Positions 1 to 8,046 of a stretch of DNA of 43,207 bases are shown here, in pieces. Both the position numbers and the translations under genes were made by a program. Position 1 is the first letter of the stretch; each line of letters opens with the position of its first letter. The DNA lies in NCBI GenBank assembly GCA_013297655.1, contig JAAFHV010000033.1:6843-50049 (forward strand), written 5' to 3'. Under the pieces are notes generated by a model. The model worked only from the letters and a program-made list of their open reading frames with translations, ran no database searches and was not told the DNA's origin. The stretch comes from Myxococcales bacterium. GTDB lineage: Bacteria; Myxococcota_A; Polyangia; Polyangiales; Polyangiaceae.

Positions 1-1
1 G

Positions 2-964
2 TGGCTCACGCCCGCGCTCGCCGTGGCCGATGGCGAAGCTCCCGCGGTGGAGGCCTCTACCGTGACGGAGGCGCGCTCGCTCTACGAGAAGGGCACCGAG
101 CTCGGACAGAAGGCGCAGTGGGCGGAGGCGCTCGCGTCGTTCGAGCGCTCGTTCAAGCTTCGTCCCCACGCTGCGACCCTCTACAACGTCGCGCAATGCT
201 TCCGCGCGATGGGCCAGTACGCGCGCGCGCGGGCGAAGTTCGTCGAGGGGCTCACCTGGAGCCGCGAGCACGGGGACGAGCTACCGGAGAGCCTCGCCAC
301 GTCGTCGAGAGGGTACGTCGCCGAAATCGAGCGCCTGCTCTCGCGAGTGGAGATCACGCTCGCACCGGCGGACGCGAAGCTCGCTGTGGACGGCGCGCCG
401 CTCGTGAATGATGGCGGCGCCTGGGTGGCGGGCGTCGCGTCTCCGGGGGCGCCTGCGACGGCGCCAGGTGCGAGGTTCGTGATCACCGTCGATCCGGGCA
501 CGCGGATCTTTACGCTCGCGCGGCAGGGGTTCCAAGACGTGGTCGTCCGCGAGACGTTCGCTCCGGGAGGTTCGACGAAGCTCGACCTCCAGCTCGATCG
601 GCTGCCCGCGCGGCTGAACATCTCCGCCAACAGGCCGAACGCGCTCGCGTTCGTGAACGACGTGGACGCGGGGGTGGTGCCGGTCTCGCTGCGTCGCGCG
701 GCGGGGAAGTATCACGTGCGCGTCACCGAGGCGGGCTTCGTGCCTTACGACACCGAGGTCACCGTGCGCGCCGGCGAGGAAGCGAACCTACGCGCGCCGC
801 TCGAGCCCGAGAAGATCCCGATCACGAAGCGATGGTGGTTCTGGACGGCGGCGGGGGTCGTGCTCACGGGCGTCGTGGTCACGACCTACTTGGTCACGCG
901 ACCGGAGCCGGATCGCCAGCGGCTCGACGGAGGAGGCCTCGGATGGATCGTCCCGGTGCCGTGA
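2..964 (+). CDS. TPR/PEGA-type envelope protein (5' end outside window)
   Basis: The reading frame is open from the first bases, and its first residues (WLTPALAVADG) look like the end of a signal peptide, so the true start lies upstream; GTG at 23 is probably internal. About 40 residues in there is a TPR-like helical repeat region (EARSLYEKG, ALASFERSF, LYNVAQCF). It is followed by two small beta-rich PEGA-like segments, the second around 590-810, and one membrane span near the C-terminus (WWFWTAAGVVLTGVVVTTYLV). The family is a common myxobacterial envelope type of unknown biochemical role, possibly protein-protein scaffolding. The stop overlaps the start of the next lipoprotein gene by 22 bp, so the two are probably co-translated. 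A frameshifted relative lies at 37020-38028. Confidence 0.85.
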   Translation, partial: WLTPALAVADGEAPAVEASTVTEARSLYEKGTELGQKAQWAEALASFERSFKLRPHAATLYNVAQCFRAMGQYARARAKFVEGLTWSREHGDELPESLATSSRGYVAEIERLLSRVEITLAPADAKLAVDGAPLVNDGGAWVAGVASPGAPATAPGARFVITVDPGTRIFTLARQGFQDVVVRETFAPGGSTKLDLQLDRLPARLNISANRPNALAFVNDVDAGVVPVSLRRAAGKYHVRVTEAGFVPYDTEVTVRAGEEANLRAPLEPEKIPITKRWWFWTAAGVVLTGVVVTTYLVTRPEPDRQRLDGGGLGWIVPVP

Positions 965-2460
965 TCCACTCCACGTTCGCGACCGCGCTCTGCTTGGGGC
1001 TCGCGGGCGTGCTCGTGCCTTCGTGCAAAGAGGGGCCCCCGCCGCTCGGCGAAGCGCTCGTGATCGTCGACACCGACGCGCCCGTACCGCTCCTCGCCAG
1101 TCGCCTCCGGATCGATTTTTACTCTGCGGAAGGCGCGTGGTTCGAATCGCGCGACGTGGCGGCGCCGGACCCGAAAGACTGGCCGGTAAGCTTCAGCGTG
1201 TACCTCCCCGAGGGCACGCCGTCTCGCTCGGTGACGGTGCGCTTGCGGGCCTATGCGGAGGGAAAGACGAGGGACTACCTCGGCGAGCGCTTCGTATCGC
1301 GCACGGAGGAGCGCGAGCTCGTTCCGCGGCGGCTCGTCGTCGCCGGGGTCGACGAGACTCCGCGGAGCGAGCCGCAGCCGCTCCTCACGATCGATCGCCT
1401 CGTGCGCCTGTCGCTCGAGCCTGGAACGGTGGGGAGCGCGCGGGTGGTGCTTCGTGGCGAATGCTTCGGCACGATGGCCGATCTCGCCGCCGGGACCTCG
1501 TGTGTCGCCACCGAGAACGTCCGGGAGCCGCTCGCACCGTTCGCCCTCGATCCGGACATGACGAGGCCGACGACGAGCGAGCAAGGAGGCTTCGGGAAGG
1601 CCGAGCCGTGCGAAGGAGCGCCGCGCGAAGGGGAAGTGTGCGTGCCGGGCGGCGTGTTCGTGTTCGGGAACGCATCCGAGTACGGACGCGAAGAGCTGAG
1701 TGGTGTGCCCGAGCGCGTCGCGAAAGTGAGTGCGTTCTACATGGATCGGTTCGAGACGACGGTCGCGCGGTGGCGGACGCTGAACGCGGGGCTCCCGTTC
1801 TCTCGCGAGCCCGTTATCAGGAACGAAGGGCCGCTCGACGCGACGAGCCGCGACGAACGAGACCGGCGCCTGTGCAGCGCGAGTGACTCCCCGCGAGGGC
1901 GCGAGGACTATGCGCTCACGTGCGTCGTGTGGCGCATGGCGCGGTCGCTTTGCCGCGCGGCCGAGGGCGACCTGCCAACCGAAGTGCAGTGGGAGTACGC
2001 CGCGCAGGCGGCCGGGCGCGCGACGGAGACACCGTATCCTTGGGGGCACGAAGAGCCTTCGTGCAGCCGCGTCGTCTACGGTCGATTCGGCGGTGGCCTC
2101 GGTCGCGCCGAATGCGTCGACGCGGGGCCGGGTCCGCAACCGGTCGACGCCGCCGCGCGCGCTGACGGTGACGTCTCGCCGCTCGGAATCGTCGGGCTCG
2201 GTGGTGGCGTTTCCGAGCTCACGCGTGACGCACTCTTCGGCTTCGACAGCCCGTGCTGGCGCGCGAACGGGCTTCGTGATCCGAGCTGCTCGGCCGAAGC
2301 GAGCGAAGCTCACGCGCGTCGCGGTGGCAGTTGGTCGTCGAACGCCGCAACCGTCGGCGCGACTTCCAAGGTCGGTACCGGGGCCGCGGAGTCCGGTCCG
2401 CAAGTCGGGTTCCGTTGCGTGCGCGTCGGATCCTCCTTGGCGGGAGGTGGGCCGCGGTGA
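943..2460 (+). CDS. Lipoprotein with non-catalytic FGE/SUMF1-like domain
   Basis: ATG 943 has a strong AGGAGG seven to twelve bases upstream, making it the best of several starts; the product is 505 aa. The N-terminus is a lipoprotein-like signal ending at Cys28 (VLVPSC, a weak lipobox). Residues ~35-220 form a beta-rich domain beginning LVIVDTDAP. Residues ~225-500 form a formylglycine-generating-enzyme (sulfatase-modifying factor) fold: CVPGGVFVFG, FYMDRFETT, LPTEVQWEYAA, PYPWG, RRGGSW, VGFRCVR. True FGEs carry two redox cysteines just after GGS(W/Y); here that stretch is GGSWSSNAATVGATSK with none, so oxidation of sulfatase cysteines is unlikely and a binding role is more plausible. It is the first of two tandem paralogs, and GTG of the next gene overlaps its TGA. 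Confidence 0.88.
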   Translation: MDRPGAVIHSTFATALCLGLAGVLVPSCKEGPPPLGEALVIVDTDAPVPLLASRLRIDFYSAEGAWFESRDVAAPDPKDWPVSFSVYLPEGTPSRSVTVRLRAYAEGKTRDYLGERFVSRTEERELVPRRLVVAGVDETPRSEPQPLLTIDRLVRLSLEPGTVGSARVVLRGECFGTMADLAAGTSCVATENVREPLAPFALDPDMTRPTTSEQGGFGKAEPCEGAPREGEVCVPGGVFVFGNASEYGREELSGVPERVAKVSAFYMDRFETTVARWRTLNAGLPFSREPVIRNEGPLDATSRDERDRRLCSASDSPRGREDYALTCVVWRMARSLCRAAEGDLPTEVQWEYAAQAAGRATETPYPWGHEEPSCSRVVYGRFGGGLGRAECVDAGPGPQPVDAAARADGDVSPLGIVGLGGGVSELTRDALFGFDSPCWRANGLRDPSCSAEASEAHARRGGSWSSNAATVGATSKVGTGAAESGPQVGFRCVRVGSSLAGGGPR

Positions 2461-4142
2461 AGCGTCCGATTCTCACGACCCTGCTCCTCGTCGTGGCCTG
2501 CTCCTCGGAGCCGCTGCCCGCGGTCGGCCACGTGCTGGTTCACTTCGACACGGACGCGCCGCTGCCTTCTTCGCTCGAAGCGCCGCCGGTCGAACCGCTC
2601 TTCGACCGGCTCCTCGTCGAGGTTTTTGCGCCTGGAGCGAATTCGCCGTGTGCGGGATGCCGGCGCGAGCTCGCCCTCGACGCGCAGAGCTTTCGAGACC
2701 ACACGGCGTCGATTCAGGTGCCCACCCCCGCGGGGCGAGAGGGATACCGAGCTCGCACCCGCCTCTTTCTCGCTCGGCATGCCCTTGGTGGCGAGCCGCT
2801 CGCGGACGGAGCGGTAGAGACGGTCGTCGCGCTACCCCCCGCTCCTGTCGATGGACCTACCGAGGTCACGATCTTCCTCTCGGCCGAGGGCGTCGGGACG
2901 AAGCGTGGCTCGCTCGAGGCGCCGCTCCCACCGGATCCCGGGCCGCCCTCCGGAAGTAGAGTAGGCACCTGGTCCGGGGCTGTCCGAAAGGCGTGTCCCG
3001 ACCGAGCACGCGCGGGCGAGGTCTGCGTTCCCGGCGGTGCGTTTTGGATGGGCCGCCCAGGGGAGCGGCCCCGCAGCGCGGAAGTGTCGACCTCGCGCCC
3101 GCGTCTCGTCGTGATGGAGCCGTACTATCTCGACGAGGACGAGGTTTCGGTGGCCGACGTCCGGTCATTCGAGGTCAGCGAGCCGGGAATTTCGGCGTGG
3201 TCGGGTGCTTCGGCCGGCGCGACGAAGGAGGACTTCTGCACGTTCACCGCCGAGAGCGGCCCGAATGACGCTCTCCCCGTCGCCTGTGTCACCTGGCCTG
3301 CGGCGCGACACTACTGTCTTTCGATAGGCAAGGATCTCCCGACAGAAGCGCGCTACGAGTACGCCGCGGGAGCGTTCGCGGGGCGTCGATTCGCTTGGGG
3401 CGACGATCCACCCTTGTGTGGCGACGCGGTGTGGGGCCGTGGCGGGGGAGGCGTGCTCGCGCCGATCGCCGCGCCGTGCCGTGCCGAAAGGAGCGGACCC
3501 GCGTGTGTCGGTCCAGGCTGCGAGGCTGGCCGCGCGCGCGACGTGGTCAGGCTCGACGGGGGTACGATCCGCGATCTCGCGGGCAACCTATCCGAGTGGT
3601 CGCTCGACCGTTTCAACAGCCAGGACGAGGCGTGTTGGGCGGCGCCCGGGCTGCGGCGCGACCCGCTTTGCACGCTCGCAGGGGCCGGTGGCCTCCGCGC
3701 CTCGACGCGCGGAGGTTCATGGCTTGCGGTGGGCAGCGCTCTCGCGGCGTCGGCGCGGGATTCGCTCACGTTCGCCGTGCCCGACGTCACCGTCGGCTTC
3801 CGCTGCGCACGCGACGCGACGCCGAATCGGTGTGGGCTGCTCCGCCCGGGCCTCTATACGGGAACGACCTCGGGTGGCGAGAACGCGGTGTTGCTCACGG
3901 TCGGAGTGGGATGCTCGGGCGTCGTCTCCGCGATTGGCGCGCGTGAGAGCGGAGAGCCCTTCTCGCTGATCGGTCACATCGACTCCGAAGGGCGGGTCAG
4001 CCTCGATGGGATGGATTTCACCGGAGGCGGCACCCAGTCGTTCGTCGGAGACGTCGTCGACGATACGCACATGGCCGGGACGTGGACGTCGAGCTCGCGA
4101 CGATCGGGGAGATGGCGCGTGTCGCCCAAACCCGTGCGGTGA
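2457..4142 (+). CDS. Lipoprotein with non-catalytic FGE/SUMF1-like domain, second paralog
   Basis: GTG 2457 overlaps the upstream TGA by 4 bp and has GGGAGG ahead of it; upstream extensions of the frame lack a signal peptide. The 561-aa product begins with a clean lipoprotein signal (LLLVVAC, Cys15). A beta-rich domain starting HVLVHFDTDAP matches the same region of the preceding protein. Next is an FGE-type domain (CVPGGAFWMG, LPTEARYEYAAG, FAWGDD, GNLSEWS, TRGGSW, VGFRCAR), again lacking the cysteine pair after GGSW. A ~100-aa C-terminal extension (from GLLRPGLYTGT) looks like a small beta-barrel domain and is absent from the upstream paralog. The pair and the TPR/PEGA gene form one expression unit, suggesting an outer-membrane or periplasmic assembly. 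No substrate can be inferred. Confidence 0.88.
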   Translation: MKRPILTTLLLVVACSSEPLPAVGHVLVHFDTDAPLPSSLEAPPVEPLFDRLLVEVFAPGANSPCAGCRRELALDAQSFRDHTASIQVPTPAGREGYRARTRLFLARHALGGEPLADGAVETVVALPPAPVDGPTEVTIFLSAEGVGTKRGSLEAPLPPDPGPPSGSRVGTWSGAVRKACPDRARAGEVCVPGGAFWMGRPGERPRSAEVSTSRPRLVVMEPYYLDEDEVSVADVRSFEVSEPGISAWSGASAGATKEDFCTFTAESGPNDALPVACVTWPAARHYCLSIGKDLPTEARYEYAAGAFAGRRFAWGDDPPLCGDAVWGRGGGGVLAPIAAPCRAERSGPACVGPGCEAGRARDVVRLDGGTIRDLAGNLSEWSLDRFNSQDEACWAAPGLRRDPLCTLAGAGGLRASTRGGSWLAVGSALAASARDSLTFAVPDVTVGFRCARDATPNRCGLLRPGLYTGTTSGGENAVLLTVGVGCSGVVSAIGARESGEPFSLIGHIDSEGRVSLDGMDFTGGGTQSFVGDVVDDTHMAGTWTSSSRRSGRWRVSPKPVR

Positions 4143-4211
4143 GCCATCCCCGCCAACTGCCGCAGCCACTCCGTCGTTCCGCGTGGCGTAGCCTCGATAT
4201 AGCCTGGTCCC

Positions 4212-4751
4212 ATGAAGACCCGCGTCCTCTCCGCGCTCGTGGCCGTGCTCGTCGTCGCGTGTGGCTCGTCGTCGCCGCCGCCCGTGCCGCCACCTCCGGC
4301 TCCGTGTCACGACGCGCCGCCGCCACCGCCGCCGCCCGCGCTCACGTGCGCCCCGTGCCCTGCGTGTCCTTTGCCCGCGACGCTGCCGCCGGTTCCCACT
4401 ACGCCTCCGCCGTCCGCACCTCCCGTGCTCACCAAAGCGAGCGGCGGTCCACGAGGGACACGACCCTGCGTGTTTCACGAGAGCGTCGACGCCTACCCGC
4501 GATCGTGCGTCGTCACGACCGAGCCCGACGGCACCCTCCTCGTCACGGCGAAAGGCACCGCGCTCAATCCGAACAACGGTTTCTCCTTCAAGATGGGCGG
4601 CGGCCCCGACTCTTACGACGCGGTGGGCACTCTCCACGCGTTCGGGATCTGCAAAGGTCCGTTCGTCGGCAAAGTAACGACGTCGAAGGAGGGCAACACC
4701 ACCGCCTACGAGGTGCGCTTCAACGATCACTGCAAGATCGTGGTGCGCTGA
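4212..4751 (+). CDS. Small lipoprotein with proline-rich linker
   Basis: The 179-aa product starts with a canonical lipoprotein signal peptide (MKTRVLSALVAVLVVACGSS; lipid-modified Cys17). It is followed by ~60 residues very rich in proline with scattered cysteines (PPPPPPPALTCAPCPACPLP), a cell-wall-spanning type of linker. A compact C-terminal domain of ~90 residues (from RPCVFHESVDAYPRSC to the end) has four cysteines that could form disulfides. I do not recognise this domain. The gene follows the FGE-like cluster after 69 bp and may be read from it or from its own promoter. Confidence 0.8.
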   Translation: MKTRVLSALVAVLVVACGSSSPPPVPPPPAPCHDAPPPPPPPALTCAPCPACPLPATLPPVPTTPPPSAPPVLTKASGGPRGTRPCVFHESVDAYPRSCVVTTEPDGTLLVTAKGTALNPNNGFSFKMGGGPDSYDAVGTLHAFGICKGPFVGKVTTSKEGNTTAYEVRFNDHCKIVVR

Positions 4752-4966
4752 ACGACCGATCGCCGACGCGACGTGCTCGCTACGTAGGCTCGGTCGCGCG
4801 CACCAGGTCGTCGTTCGAAGTCGGAGCGTGGGCCGCGCTTCGCGTCGCGTATTCTCGCGCGCTTACGCGTGGCGGACTTGCCGAAACGCGAGGCGCCTAT
4901 TCGCGACTCTCGCGATGGCTTACGTTCTCGTAGAGTGCGTGGGGGCCCACGTCGCCGAGCCAAACT

Positions 4967-6787
4967 ATGATGCCCCTCCCGGAAAACGAAGCCGAGCGGC
5001 TCGCCGCCCTCGCCGACTACGCCATTCTCGATTCCCCTCCGGAGGGCGAGTACGACGACCTCGTGCGCCTCGCGTCGCTGCTGTGCGACGCGCCGATGGC
5101 GCTCGTCACCTTCGTCGACCGCGAGCGGCAGTGGTTCAAGGCGCGTATCGGCCTCGACGCGAGCGAGACGCCCCGCGAAAACTCGTTCTGCGCGCACGCG
5201 ATCCTCGACGACGTCGCCTTCGTCGTCCCCGACGCGCGGGAGGACGCTCGGTTCCGCGAGAATCCGCTCGTCGAAGGAGACGTGCAGCTCCGCTTCTATG
5301 CTGGAGTTCCGCTCACCGACCCGGCTGGCCTCAACCTGGGCTCGCTCTGCGTGCTCGACACGAAGCCGCGCCGGCTCACGGCGACGCAGCTCGAAGCGCT
5401 CGCTGCGCTGGCGAGGCAGGTCGTGTCGCTCCTCGTGAGCCGGCGACGTCTCCGCGATCTCGAGGCGGCGCGACGAGACGCGAAATTCGAGAACGCGCGG
5501 TTTTCTGCGTTCATCGACGCCGGGCCTGCGCTCGCGTTCATGAAGGACGACGAAGGAAGGTACGTCTTCGTGAACGACGCGATGGTGCGACGCTCTCGCG
5601 TCCCGCGCGAACGCTGGATCGGACGCACCGACGAAGAGATCTTTCCGCCCCTCGCCGCGAGCCTCCGCACCCAGGATCGCGCCGTTCTCCAGAGCGGTCG
5701 TATCCAGTCGTTCGAGGAGGCAGTGCCGTCGCCCGATGGCACGTGCACCTACTGGGCGACGCACAAGTTTCCGATCGAGAGCGCGCGCGGCGAGCGGCTC
5801 GTCGGTGGCATTTCTCTCGATGTGACGGAGCGGCGACACGCTGAAATGAAGCTCGCGGAGAGCGAAGCTAGGTTTCGGGAGACCCTCGACAGGCTAGCGG
5901 AGGGAGTGCTCGTCAGCGATGTCGAGACACGCCGTTTGCTCGACGCGAACGCGGCGTTCTGCGCGCTGCTCGGGTACTCCCGCGAGCGGATCGCGGATCG
6001 CACGCTCTCCGACCTCGGCCTTTGTGCGTCGCACGAGGCCTTCGCGGCACAGGTCGCGTCGGACCTCGAGCCCACGAAGGGCAAGAGCTACGACGCCGGG
6101 CGCGGCACGCTCCGCCACGCCGACGGATCCGATGTCCCGGTCGACGTTCGCATCACGCGCGTGCCGAACGGGCGCGCCGGCCTCTACGCCACGATCGTTC
6201 GCGACATTCGCGTCGACCTCGCGCGCGAGGCTGCCCTCCTCCAAAAACACGAGGCGCTCGAAGAAGCCAACGCGAAGCTGCGTGTGCTCTCCGTCACGGA
6301 CGGAATGACCGGGATGCAAAACTGGACAGCGCTCCAGCGTTCCCTCGCGACCGAGGTCGACCGCGCAGCGCGCTACGGTCGGCCGCTGGCGTTCGTCATC
6401 CTCGATATCGACGCCTTCAAGGCCTACAACGACACGTTCGGTCACCCTGCCGGCGACGAGGTGATCCGCAGAGTCGCGGACGTCATCAAGACGACCGTTC
6501 GCGCGACGGACATGGTCGCGCGCTACGGCGGCGAAGAGTTCGCCGTGGTGCTCCCCGACACGGACGCTGCGGGCGCGCTCGAGCTCGCCGAGCGCCTTCG
6601 CGCGCGCGTCGCGGAGTGCGTGTGGCCGCTCCGTCCCGTCACCGTGAGCGTGGGCGTCGCGAGCCGAGCGGCCACGATGGCCAACGCAGCCGCCCTCGTC
6701 GCCGCCGCGGACGGCGCGCTTTACCAATCGAAGCGCGCTGGTCGCGACCGCGTCACGTTCGCTTCGTCGAAGGGCGAGGGCGCGTGA
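4967..6787 (+). CDS. Diguanylate cyclase: GAF-PAS-PAS-GGEEF
   Basis: This is a 606-aa cytosolic signalling protein expected to make cyclic di-GMP from two GTP. Domain order: GAF-like sensor (~residues 25-155), PAS (~178-290; FMKDDEGRYVFVNDAM), a second PAS (~298-415; DVETRRLLDANAAFCALLGYS), short coiled linker, then GGDEF domain (~440-600). The active-site motif is GGEEF at residues 521-525, a functional variant. The product-inhibition site RxxD (RATD, 512-515) sits five residues upstream as in feedback-regulated enzymes. DID (480-482) and FGHPAGD (491-497) are also intact. No transmembrane segment is seen, so the input is probably an intracellular ligand or partner. ATG 4967 or 4970 could start it; no convincing ribosome site is visible. 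Its TGA overlaps a GTG that opens a tiny downstream ORF. Confidence 0.95.
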   Translation: MMPLPENEAERLAALADYAILDSPPEGEYDDLVRLASLLCDAPMALVTFVDRERQWFKARIGLDASETPRENSFCAHAILDDVAFVVPDAREDARFRENPLVEGDVQLRFYAGVPLTDPAGLNLGSLCVLDTKPRRLTATQLEALAALARQVVSLLVSRRRLRDLEAARRDAKFENARFSAFIDAGPALAFMKDDEGRYVFVNDAMVRRSRVPRERWIGRTDEEIFPPLAASLRTQDRAVLQSGRIQSFEEAVPSPDGTCTYWATHKFPIESARGERLVGGISLDVTERRHAEMKLAESEARFRETLDRLAEGVLVSDVETRRLLDANAAFCALLGYSRERIADRTLSDLGLCASHEAFAAQVASDLEPTKGKSYDAGRGTLRHADGSDVPVDVRITRVPNGRAGLYATIVRDIRVDLAREAALLQKHEALEEANAKLRVLSVTDGMTGMQNWTALQRSLATEVDRAARYGRPLAFVILDIDAFKAYNDTFGHPAGDEVIRRVADVIKTTVRATDMVARYGGEEFAVVLPDTDAAGALELAERLRARVAECVWPLRPVTVSVGVASRAATMANAAALVAAADGALYQSKRAGRDRVTFASSKGEGA

Positions 6788-6903
6788 GCTCGATCGACAC
6801 GCTCCAATGCGTGCTCGCGCCGGTGCACTTCTTCACGGAGGGCGGGACGGTGACCGTCGTGGTGGTTCGCTGTCGGCTCGATTCGGAGCGAGGTCTCGCG
6901 TGA
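6784..6903 (+). CDS. Possible 39-aa coupled small ORF
   Basis: GTG 6784 overlaps the TGA of the diguanylate cyclase (GTGA), and its own TGA overlaps the GTG of the DUF1294 gene (GTGA), so the three frames form an unbroken chain of 4-bp overlaps. The predicted peptide begins MSSIDTLQCVLAPVHFF and contains a short hydrophobic run (TVTVVVVRC). It matches no family I know. It could be a real small protein, a translational-coupling relay, or chance in GC-rich DNA. The double overlap is the only evidence for it. Confidence 0.3.
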   Translation: MSSIDTLQCVLAPVHFFTEGGTVTVVVVRCRLDSERGLA

Positions 6904-7220
6904 GCAGACTCTCGTTGGCGCTCTCCGAACCGCTCGTCGCCGCCGCGTTCGGAGGGCTGTGCATTTACGCGCTCGTGAACACGGGCGCCTTCGTCGCCTT
7001 CGCGATCGACAAGCGGCGGGCGACTCGGACCCAGCGGCGAATCTCGGAGCGCTCGCTCCACGTGCTCACCATCTTCGGCGCGCTCGGCGCGCTCGGCGCG
7101 ATCTTCGGCCTCCGCCACAAGACCCGAAAGGCGCGGTTCCTCGCCGTCACCGTCGTCGCGGTAATCGCCCACGGCGCGCTCCTCGTCGGGGCGTGGTGCG
7201 TCGTCGCTCATTTCATGTAG
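6900..7220 (+). CDS. DUF1294 family small membrane protein
   Basis: GTG 6900 gives a 106-aa protein starting MSRLSLALSEP; the longer frame from 6807 adds a low-complexity Arg/Gly leader with no signal features. Two to three hydrophobic spans are visible (AAAFGGLCIYALVNTGAFVA; VLTIFGALGALGAIFGL; FLAVTVVAVIAHGALLVGAW). The loop signature AIDKRRA, then RISE, and the later GLRHKTRKARF, are characteristic of DUF1294 inner-membrane proteins. Their function is unknown. The start overlaps the 39-aa ORF downstream of the diguanylate cyclase, so expression may be coupled to it. Confidence 0.85.
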   Translation: MSRLSLALSEPLVAAAFGGLCIYALVNTGAFVAFAIDKRRATRTQRRISERSLHVLTIFGALGALGAIFGLRHKTRKARFLAVTVVAVIAHGALLVGAWCVVAHFM

Positions 7221-7227
7221 GTTGCAC

Positions 7228-7998
7228 TTAGTCTGCACGCCTCACCTCGATCGGCAGCACGCGGACTCCACCGAGGTTGCCGAGCTGCACCTCGACCGCG
7301 TAGGCACCCGGCCGAAGCGGTCTGCGCGCGACGGTCTTCGCGTCGAGCCACACCGCGGGGCTGTGCCGCGCCTCCACCACCATCGTCGCCGTTCCGCCGG
7401 GGCCGAGCTCGAACATGGCTTCGTCCGATGCAGGCCCCGAGCCGAGGGAAGCACGTGGCAAAAGAGCGCCATTCGCCTGCACGAACCGCGCTGTCGTATG
7501 CCGTTGGAGCGCGCGGTACACGTGCGTCTCGGCGTCGCGGTTCTCGAACATCACGAGCACGCGTGCGTCCTCCGTCGGGTTCACCACGGACTCCTCCAGG
7601 CTCACCGTGACGGTCGGTAGCGGGGCGTCCGGGGACGGTCGATAGGCGCACACCTCGCCCGCGCGCTCCATCCACTGGCCGTTCGGCATCGGGCGCATGT
7701 CCCGCTCGTGGCAGGCGCACGCGCTCATCTCGGCGTCGAGCACGATCCGCGCGCCACTGCACACGTCGGCGACCCCGCTCGGAGGCAAAGGCGGTGACGG
7801 TGGCGCGCTGCGGGGCACGAACGGCGGAGCGAGTGTCGTCGCGGGCGAAGGGAGCACCGGGGGCGGCGGCGACCTCGTCACGCACGCGCACGCGCACGTT
7901 CCCAACCACACGACGAGCCATGCGTTGCGCTCGCTTGGTTGGAAAATGACCTTCGCGGTGGTAGCCGACGGGATCTCGCGCCGGAGGTAGTCGCGCAT
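7228..7998 (-). CDS. Probable secreted/lipoprotein, unknown family
   Basis: The 256-aa frame has a hydrophobic stretch around residues 26-38 (AWLVVWLGTCACAC) ending in cysteines, consistent with a lipoprotein signal. The Arg-containing leader before it is long, so the real start may be internal to the frame; the first ATG is given. A Pro-rich linker (~42-75) follows, then a region with CACH and other cysteines. The C-terminal domain (~130-256) contains VTVSLEESVVNPTEDARVLV and ends VEVQLGNLGGVRVLPIEVRR, which looks like an immunoglobulin-like beta-sandwich. No enzymatic motif is seen. It lies convergent to the DUF1294 gene with only 7 bp between stops. Confidence 0.65.
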   Translation of the reverse strand: MRDYLRREIPSATTAKVIFQPSERNAWLVVWLGTCACACVTRSPPPPVLPSPATTLAPPFVPRSAPPSPPLPPSGVADVCSGARIVLDAEMSACACHERDMRPMPNGQWMERAGEVCAYRPSPDAPLPTVTVSLEESVVNPTEDARVLVMFENRDAETHVYRALQRHTTARFVQANGALLPRASLGSGPASDEAMFELGPGGTATMVVEARHSPAVWLDAKTVARRPLRPGAYAVEVQLGNLGGVRVLPIEVRRAD

Positions 7999-8046
7999 CT
8001 GGAGCTTGAGACAACACAGCCGCGCGTCGCTTTGGTGCCGCCGCCC

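Noticed and set aside
1023-1886. 287-aa plus-strand frame and similar long frames inside the FGE-like lipoprotein genes
   Set aside because: They are Arg-rich alternative-frame shadows of the FGE-like genes, which carry clear conserved motifs.
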